Of a stretch of DNA of 64,000 nucleotides, positions 57,578 to 64,000 are shown piece after piece. The stretch comes from Deroplatys truncata. Lineage: Eukaryota > Arthropoda > Insecta > Mantodea > Mantidae. The notes beneath the pieces were generated by a model. That model was given only the letters and a program-made list of their open reading frames with translations. It made no database searches and had not been told where the DNA came from. Position 1 is the first letter of the stretch, and each line of letters begins with the position of its first letter. The stretch is taken from assembly GCA_030765065.1 (NCBI GenBank), contig CM060990.1, positions 464,736,321 through 464,800,320 on the forward strand, given 5' to 3'. The position numbers and the translations under genes were made by a program.

Positions 57578-57650
57578 ACCCACCTCAACCGAGATTCGAA
57601 CTTCGGCCCTCAAGATTATGAGACACACATACTACACCTACAACATGGGT
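57578..57650 (-). repeat. Decayed tRNA-Met-like sequence
   Basis: The minus strand has CTCATAATCT (CAT anticodon loop of elongator tRNA-Met), a B box AAGTTCGAATCTC and a 5-bp acceptor-like stem (ACCCA with TGGGT) at exactly 73 nt. The anticodon stem barely pairs, so it is not a working tRNA. It may be a SINE head. Confidence 0.4.
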
Positions 57651-57854
57651 GTGATTTTTGGCTCAACAGGGGCCGATATAACGAAAGCACAGATTAACCA
57701 ATTAAATTGTGTAAAAGGATAACCCTGAAAAGCATGGCCTACCAAAAAAGGAAGAAGAAGGTTTGCAAAACAAATAATTTCTAGCCTGTAGCTACGGGAG
57801 CTAATTCCTGTAATTTTGTAAATCTGTAATTTGCATTTCAGTGGGAAAAACAGC

Positions 57855-57920
57855 TGATTCGTTATTTGGAAGAGTAGATTCGTTATTTGGACGTACTGAT
57901 TCGTTATTTGGACGAAGTCA
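57855..57920 (+). repeat. Three-unit minisatellite, GATTCGTTATTTGGA
   Basis: GATTCGTTATTTGGA(A/C)G recurs three times at intervals of about 22-23 bp. Confidence 0.75.
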
Positions 57921-58067
57921 TGCTGTACCATAGCAGCATGTTAATCGATTAATATACTGAATGAGCACTAAATGACAAAGACATAATAGATCATGTATAA
58001 ACTTGTTCAAATAGGAATACTCTATATTGCAATTTTTCCTAAATGTCAAGTGCAACAAACCGGACTA

Positions 58068-58640
58068 TTAAGAGTTAGGAGCAGTCAGACGGGGGGGGGG
58101 GTTCCAGTAACTTGAGCACAGCACCGCACGTAAGTCATTGTGGGCCCTTCGTACTTCAACGTAACCCCTAGGAGAGAGGGATGAGGGGGGATACCCAAAG
58201 GGCGACCAGATCCGGACGATGTGCGATAGCAAGGTCGGCATCCCTAACACCAATCTTGACGCCGGCGATCCTGCCTTAGTCATCTTCGACCTGGGGGTCC
58301 CGGAATGAAACGAGTCACCCCCAGGAATGGGCCCCAGCCGACGAGCCAAGCCCCTGGGAGAAATCTTCACACGGCGCAAATTCCAACGTCCCGCCGCAAC
58401 GCACCAATCGCCTTCGCCTGGTCCTACAATACTGAAACAGATGAGAATAGAAAATTATGCACAGGAAACTTGTGGTAGAAAGGGAACCAACCCAGCATTC
58501 GCCTACCGATCTGGGGAAACTACGAAAAAACCCATGGTCTGAGTGGCCGACCCGGCGGAATCCAACGCGGAACCTCCCGAATGCAAGCCTCGTACGTTAC
58601 CGCGAAGCCATCTCGCTCGGTTTGGGTGGAATGCAACTTC
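58068..58640 (-). repeat. GC-rich SINE-like repeat (family 2 head)
   Basis: A GC-rich island in AT-rich DNA. The minus strand from about 58622 (ACCGAGCGAGATGGC) aligns with the head of the repeat at 36485-36796, though its B box is damaged. The remainder towards 58068 is not shared with the other copies and ends at a run of ten or more G at 58090. Composite origin is likely. Confidence 0.45.
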
Positions 58641-59392
58641 CTATCCCTGCCATAGGTAGGCGGTAGAAAACGTATTAATAACGTAGTGTAAGAACAAATG
58701 GCTGCATTAAAGCATTCCAAAAAACGTATTTTTTTATTTGCCCAAATGTTGCCAGATTTTACAATTTATTTCTTATTTTGTTTAAAACGTTAGATACGTA
58801 ATGCAAATGCATGTATAAGCATAAGATATTTAGATTTCAAACATAAATATCAATTTTAAATTGCATGTCTACACGTATTCAAGAAGAGAACTGCTCGAAA
58901 TGCAAACAGTAAATAGCGACAAGTGCCTAGCGCTAAACTGTAATGCGTAGCACTTCAGATTAGCTGAAGTTTTATGACTATAACATGAGAACTATTACAC
59001 CTAGAGCATTCTTGTTATCCCCTCTTTGTAGAACACGATTCTGGAGAGTTAGAACAAAAATATGTGGATACGCCGTATTTGTAACATTGGAATGTGCAAT
59101 TTTGAACTTTGTATCTCAAGCAGACTATTAGCTAATAACATTTGACATACTTTTATGTTATATAATATCCTCCTATGTTGTAATTTTCAATTTATTTGGA
59201 TTGATGTTTTATGAGTAGGTAATGCAAATATAGATAATTAAGAGCTACCATTAGTTTTATCGTCTAATTGAATAAATTTAATCTATAAATCTTTAAACTT
59301 TTAAACGTTTTAGTTCGCCAAAATACACATTTTATTTGTTTATATATCTTAGCGCGTGAGAAATAAATTTATACATTTACCACATAAAAATC
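58641..59392. other. No gene seen
   Basis: AT-rich anonymous DNA. Confidence 0.4.
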
Positions 59393-59462
59393 CTGTGTGT
59401 GTGTGTGTGTGAGTGGGTGGGTGGGTGGGTGGGTGTGGGTGGGTGGGTGGGTGGGTGTGTGT
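59393..59462 (+). repeat. GT then GGGT microsatellite (G-quadruplex-prone)
   Basis: A GT run is followed by GGGTGGGTGGGTGGGTGGG, a gap, and a second set of four GGGT units. Either set alone meets the G-quadruplex pattern. Confidence 0.85.
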
Positions 59463-60756
59463 TTTGAAAGAGTGGTGTATTTTTCAGCACAACATTTGTG
59501 ATCAAAACCATGAAATTATAGTCCTATGTACGCTTAAGACCGTGAAAGTCAGGCCAACAAGTTGGCTATTTGAAAGGCTAACCCTAAGAATTTCATACGA
59601 AGAAAAACACAATTGGCAAATAGAAGTCTTTACATTAATCACAAAATATTATTATACATACTATCCGACGTGCACTTGGCTTTTGGGCCATTAGGCATAG
59701 AAAAGGCTGGCTAGCCCATCCTCGGGGACCCAATCGATTGTTCTGTTGCCCTATGCTGGACAATCGCAGAAGTGAACAGCGGTTTTTAATATTTCTGGTG
59801 AAATTTCTGTTTATTATATCGGTATTTTTTCTCTCTTTACGCGATTTCATTGTTTCCCATTTTTCCGCTATTCTATTTTTACTTTACATAAATATATACG
59901 CATTTAAATGAACACAAACACCCATGACCGAGGCTGGGCTCAATCCCGTAGTCCTCCAAGGCGGAACATACAGAGACCATGGCCACTAACGGCTACATTC
60001 GTAGCCCAGGAGCCACAAATGAAAGCGTAGTGCGCTATAAGGTGATTATGTCCTGTTGTTATTCCGTTAAGGGCCACACTAAATGCCAGAGGTAGATCTA
60101 GAGCAGGGATGCTCAACTGCAGACGGAAGAGGGGAGACTGCGTGAACCTCCGTCCCCCGCTACGACACGTTATTGTGAGCATGTAAGCCTACTTTACGTC
60201 GCAAACGATGGGCTATGTTTGCCGAGGTTTATGGTAGCTTGAAATCACTGTGTTGTTCTTTACAAATATATTTAGTACAATACACCGTGGATATCGTGCT
60301 ATTTGTACCTCATATTTCTCTTAGTGACGTTTCTGGCACTCATTTTTAACAAGCCTATCGATATTTGCCACCAATGATGACGTACGAAGTTTCGGAAGGC
60401 TTACCAAGTGATCGTCGCCAGTAGGGTAGAAATTAGAGAGCTGGCGCACTTAATATGCATGGAATGTCAATTAATATGCTAATTAGCCCCACCCCCTCCC
60501 CCACCCCCACCCCCCGCTGTGCCTTGGTAGTTTTACTTGCACCTGAGGGTCATAAATCTTGTTGAGCACAATGGAAGCTTGACAGTTAAGTAATTAAGGC
60601 TGTCAATCAACTGTCAAAACGAACAAAGGGGTCATAAATTTAAGGTTCTGTAACAAAGGCGAGATGTTTTTCCTACCCATCCCACATCAGGCCACTTCTG
60701 CACCTGGTTAGTTACCCACCCCCACATCCATTGTGTGTCGAACACGTGGCATACTC
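59463..60756. other. No gene; C-rich run at about 60487-60516
   Basis: Anonymous sequence. Frames at 59413-59694 and 59940-60182 have no domain. A C-rich run near 60490 would be G-quadruplex-prone on the minus strand. CAGGGATGCTCAACTGCAGA near 60105 resembles a hAT terminus, but no partner was found. Confidence 0.35.
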
Positions 60757-61045
60757 ATCCCACAACCCAATAACAAAGCCTGACCCTTTCCATTGTGTAA
60801 GAGATTCTATTGTGTGTGCCTTTCTATTGTCCTGGACAAGGCTAGTTTAGAAAGACACCTGCAGCGTTTCCCATCCCACAACCCAATAACAAAGCCTGAC
60901 CCTTTCCATTGTGTAAGAGATTCTATTGTGTGTGCCTTTCTATTGTCCTGGGCAAGGCTAGTTTAGAAAGACACCTGCGACGTTTCCCATCCCACTGCTC
61001 CATAACAAAGCCTGACCATTTCCATTGTTTGGCCACCTGCTAGTT
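60757..61045 (+). repeat. 116-bp tandem repeat, about 2.5 units
   Basis: ATCCCACAACCCAATAACAA starts units at 60757 and 60873, and a diverged third at 60989. The first two are almost identical over 116 bp, so the duplication is recent. No coding capacity. Confidence 0.9.
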
Positions 61046-61397
61046 TAACAAAAGAATTCGAGGGTTGCTTTATACTCGTCCTGTCCTTGTTTGTGTGAAA
61101 GAGAGAGAAACTTGTTTACCAACTCTGCGTAACGTCATAGTCGGCCATCATGATTTTGCCTGAGGGAGTTCTCTCCGATGTTTTACGACCTCCTACGAAT
61201 ATACCCGAGCATAGTTAACAAGCATTCTGTTTCAGCCAACGACTCCGAAAAAGCGCCTAATATACATTTCATTACGTGCATTAAACCTCTGAGTGATATC
61301 CATAGATTGGTGTTCGATTCTTACTGTAATCAAAAGTTTATTGCTAATGAGAAATTAATGATTGATATTATTATATCATTACCCTAATTAATAAAAA
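61046..61397. other. No recognised gene
   Basis: A 69-codon frame (61178-61387) is open on the plus strand, but it has no domain I recognise and runs into the tandem array. Confidence 0.3.
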
Positions 61398-62040
61398 GGC
61401 ATTCAGAGAATTCTAGCTCGACTCTTACCAAGTGAAACTCTAACGCGTAATAACTATTAAACTATGCAAGGTCAGATTAAAAAAATGTATTTATCAATTA
61501 TAATTTAATTTTTATATATCATTACCCTAATTAATGAAAGACCGTTCAGAGGGACCTAGTTCGAATCTTACCCAACGAAACTCTAATGCTTAATAAATAT
61601 TAAACTATGCAAGGTCAGATTAAAATGCATTTAAGAAATATAATTTAATTTTTATATATCATTACAATAATTAATAAAAGGGTGTTCAGAGGGTTCTAGA
61701 TCGAATCTCTAAAGCTTAATAAACATTAAACTATGTGAGTATTGCGCGGCCAGATTAAAACGTGTCTAACGAATATAATTTAATTAATGAAACGGTGTTC
61801 AGGGGGTCCTAGATCGAATCTGCGAAACTCTAATGCTTAATAAATATTAAACAATGCACGACCAGATTAAAATGTGTTTAACAAATATAATTTAATATAC
61901 ACGACATTACAATGTTTAACGATCTGTATTCTTAGGAACCAGAGGTCCATAGTTCGAATCCTGCCCTGCGAAATGCTATAATAACTATTAAGTTATTGAA
62001 GCAGCGGGCGGTCGGATTAAAATTGCATTTAACAACTATA
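61398..62040 (+). repeat. Tandem array with tRNA B-box-like motifs
   Basis: Five imperfect units of about 113-143 bp start near 61402, 61545, 61685, 61798 and 61935. Each carries TTCAGAGG(G/A)(T/A)(T/C)CTAG(A/T)TCGAATC or a related form, then CTTAATAAATATTAAACTATG and GACCAGATTAAAATG. The TTCGAATC core is the box B of tRNA genes. No full tRNA fold is present. Confidence 0.7.
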
Positions 62041-62155
62041 ATTATTTATATTAAACCCTGATGCATACTTAGATATCCCGAAGCCTAGACAACATTCTTT
62101 CTTCTTCTCCTCTCTTTTTCTTTCTATCTATCTCTTTCTTTCTCCACGACTTGTA
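62041..62155. other. Pyrimidine-rich spacer
   Basis: TTTCTTCTTCTCC and CTATCTATC-like sequence between two arrays. No gene. Confidence 0.4.
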
Positions 62156-62580
62156 CACATTCAGGCGTTCGCATATACACGAGCACTTGTACACACATCA
62201 GCAAACATACACTGGTGCACGCATGCAAGCACATACACACACGCAAATGTAAGTACACACACACGCACACACGCAAGCACATACACACACGCACATACAT
62301 ACACCAGCACATACACACACATGCACATACATACAACAGTACACACACACATACATACACCAGTACACACACGCATTCACGCACCTCATGCGTATACATA
62401 CATACACCAGTGCTCTTACATTCACGCATTCACGCACCTCATGCGTATACATACATACACCAGTGCTCTTACACTCACACATACATATACATGGACACAC
62501 ACACACGCGTGCAAGCACATATGTCTGTTCACTTACACCCAACAGCACCAACCCACACACGCACACACCAACTCACGCGC
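62156..62580 (+). repeat. ACAC/ATAC-rich minisatellite
   Basis: Variable CACACA/CATACA repeats. A 53-bp unit (GCATTCACGCACCTCATGCG...) occurs twice, at 62373 and 62426. Long frames on both strands here (Thr-His or Cys-Val rich) follow the repeat and are not genes. Confidence 0.85.
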
Positions 62581-62699
62581 ATGTCCTGAATGAAAAGAGA
62601 CAAAATGATGCAATGAAAACTAATTATAGCTCGGGACGCAAGGCTCCATTTACGATTGCTCGAAACCGGTCTTCTAATAACTCCAAAACTAATTAAAAT

Positions 62700-63420
62700 A
62701 AAGACAGTAAATAAACTTTATTACTTTTATGCCATTAGCTCGTTTCTTGAGCATGTATATTAGAGTCCAGGTGTCATGGGTTCGATCCTTAACTTTAAAA
62801 TCTCAATTATCTCAGAAACTAGCAGGGATTAAGGTGCGGACCAAAGCACGATTTTTAGTTCCTACAATGAACAATTAATGCTTTATATAATTTCCAATCA
62901 GTGTCCCTAGCTAGAATCCCGATCTTTCAGTGACTTCCTTAATTTTCCACTGTGTTCTAGAATATATCACTTAGATCAATGTTGCAACTGCATACAGGTC
63001 TTTTAAACACATGAAACTAATATTATAAATAATTTTGTTTCTGGCGTTCTGAGTTCGAATACCGATTCAATGAAGTTTACTTATAAATTTAATAACAGTA
63101 AATAATTAAGACAAAGGTACCAAATAAACCTATTACGTTTATGTCATCAGATAATATCTTGCGGGCGTATATTAGGGTACCTGACGTCCAGGGTTCGATC
63201 CTTAAGTTTAAATCTCAATTATCGCAGAAACTAGCAGAGATAGAGCTGTAGACGAAAGCATGTTTGATAGCTCATACAATGAACAATTAATTCTGTATAT
63301 AATTTTCAATCAGTTGCCCCTAGTTCGAATCCCGATCTTTCAATGACTTTACTGATTTTCCTCTGTACTCTGGAATACATCGCTTAGATTGATGCTTTAA
63401 CTGCATGCAGCTTTGTGTAA
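62700..63420 (+). repeat. About 412-bp tandem duplication with B-box-like motifs
   Basis: GGTTCGATCCTTAA occurs near 62780 and 63192, with AAATCTCAATTATC(T/G)CAGAAACTAGCAG after each. Other box-B-like motifs are at about 62910, 63050 and 63318. Each unit also carries CAATGAACAATTAAT and CCCGATCTTTCA(G/A)TGACTT. It is related in style, but not obviously in sequence, to 61398-62040. Confidence 0.7.
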
Positions 63421-63439
63421 CGACATTATGGATGTACTC

Positions 63440-63495
63440 TGTGTGAGAGAGAGCGAGAGAGGGAGAGAGAGAGCGAGAGAGGGAGAGGAAGTGAA
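63440..63495 (+). repeat. GA microsatellite
   Basis: GAGAGAGAGCGAGAGAGG-type run just upstream of the promoter-like region. Confidence 0.9.
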
Positions 63496-63525
63496 ACAAG
63501 CAGGGATAGAAGTGCTGAGGGCCTC

Positions 63526-63780
63526 TGCGCATGCGTAGCAAGAGATGATGTCATTGGCTGCAATAATCACGTGACGTGTAAGCATCACAGCCATGATGAC
63601 GTGCAGGCATCGCATGGAGGGGGTTTAGATCCCTATATAAACAGACATCTGTCCCATGTTAGAACTGTTGTGTACTTATTAACTTTACATTCAAGTTTTA
63701 AAGAGCTTTAAAAGCAACGTGAGCTACAGGCCGTCTACACATTCAGCACATATCAAAACGGGGCAATGCAAGGTGAGTTT
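63526..63780 (+). promoter_or_regulatory. Promoter-like region with TATA box and first exon
   Basis: In order: TGCGCATGCGT at 63526-63536 (an NRF1-like palindrome), TGATGTCATTGG at 63546-63557 (CRE-like plus inverted CCAAT), CACGTGACGT at 63568-63577 (E-box and CRE), TATATAAA at 63634-63641, then a possible start near 63665. An ATG at 63766 is followed five bases later by CAAG/GTGAGT at 63769-63778, a strong 5' splice donor. Downstream is AT-rich then pyrimidine-rich. This looks like the start of a rightward gene whose coding exons lie outside the window. An LTR promoter is the main alternative. Confidence 0.45.
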
Positions 63781-64000
63781 TAAATAACTATACAAAATCA
63801 CTGTTGGCTTTTACAATACATTTAATTTTATTTAAACGTTACAGTACATGAAAGACGATTCGTTACAAGGAGCATCATATTTTCTAATCTGTGCTTTACA
63901 TTCACATGGATTTCACTGCATACTCTTCTTCAGTTCACATGATTTTCGCCACACCTTCTTCTTACATAAACATTCATACGACTTTACCCTCATTCTTTGT

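Noticed and set aside
57578..57650. Functional tRNA-Met gene
   Set aside because: The CAT loop and B box are visible, but the anticodon stem pairs poorly and the A box is weak.
60100..60130. hAT transposon terminus (CAGGGATGCTCAA)
   Set aside because: No inverted partner or 8-bp duplication was found nearby, so it is probably chance.
62124..62696. Overlapping long frames in both strands
   Set aside because: All run along an ACAC/ATAC repeat and encode Thr-His or Cys-Val repeats. These are repeat artefacts.

Overview
This window looks like a repeat-rich nuclear segment from an arthropod, most likely a large-genome insect. The evidence is AT-rich DNA, abundant microsatellites, tRNA-derived SINE-like repeats, and a Jockey-type LINE, a Tc1/mariner remnant, a Polinton (Maverick), a piggyBac and a Ty3/Gypsy element side by side. 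The insect assignment is an inference from this mix. I see no intact host protein-coding gene. The only hints of host genes are two promoter-plus-first-exon-like stretches at the window edges (about 0.39-0.74 kb and 63.5-63.8 kb), each with a TATA box, an ATG and a 5' splice-donor-like sequence. The window could therefore be mostly intron or intergenic DNA.

Layout: 0-4.9 kb is pyrimidine-rich, almost G-free DNA followed by an RNase H remnant of a LINE. 4.97-13.48 kb is a Jockey-like LINE (gag-like ORF1, then endonuclease/RT/RNase H ORF2) containing a 2.55 kb internal tandem duplication. 13.5-16.7 kb is mostly featureless with one SINE-like repeat. At 16.974-32.387 kb lies a degenerate 15.4 kb Polinton with inverted repeats, a near-perfect 6-bp target duplication and a recognisable set of virus-like genes. 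It is inserted inside a Tc1/mariner transposase reading frame, whose two halves lie at about 16.68-16.97 kb and 32.39-32.52 kb on the minus strand. At 33.052-35.512 kb is a piggyBac element with clean TTAA flanks. 35.5-46.6 kb is AT-rich, with a hairpin, a SINE, minisatellites and several copies of an unnamed dispersed repeat. At 46.660-55.332 kb is a Ty3/Gypsy retrotransposon with about 0.95-1.0 kb LTRs, a Gag with coiled-coil and proline/arginine repeats, protease, RT/RNase H and integrase, but no visible env. 55.3-64 kb holds SINE-like repeats, microsatellites, a G-quadruplex-prone run, several tandem arrays and the edge promoter.

How the parts work together: in the Polinton, five minus-strand genes (PLA2-like, small basic protein, adenain-like protease, minor capsid, major capsid) run head to tail away from a divergent plus-strand block (packaging ATPase, small frames, conserved protein, integrase with chromodomain). 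A protein-primed-type DNA polymerase B lies on the opposite side on the minus strand. Every gene is broken by stops or frameshifts, so this is a fossil. The layering (Tc1-like element first, Polinton second, decay afterwards) can be read directly from the sequence.

All family calls rest on motif recognition by eye. No database search was run.
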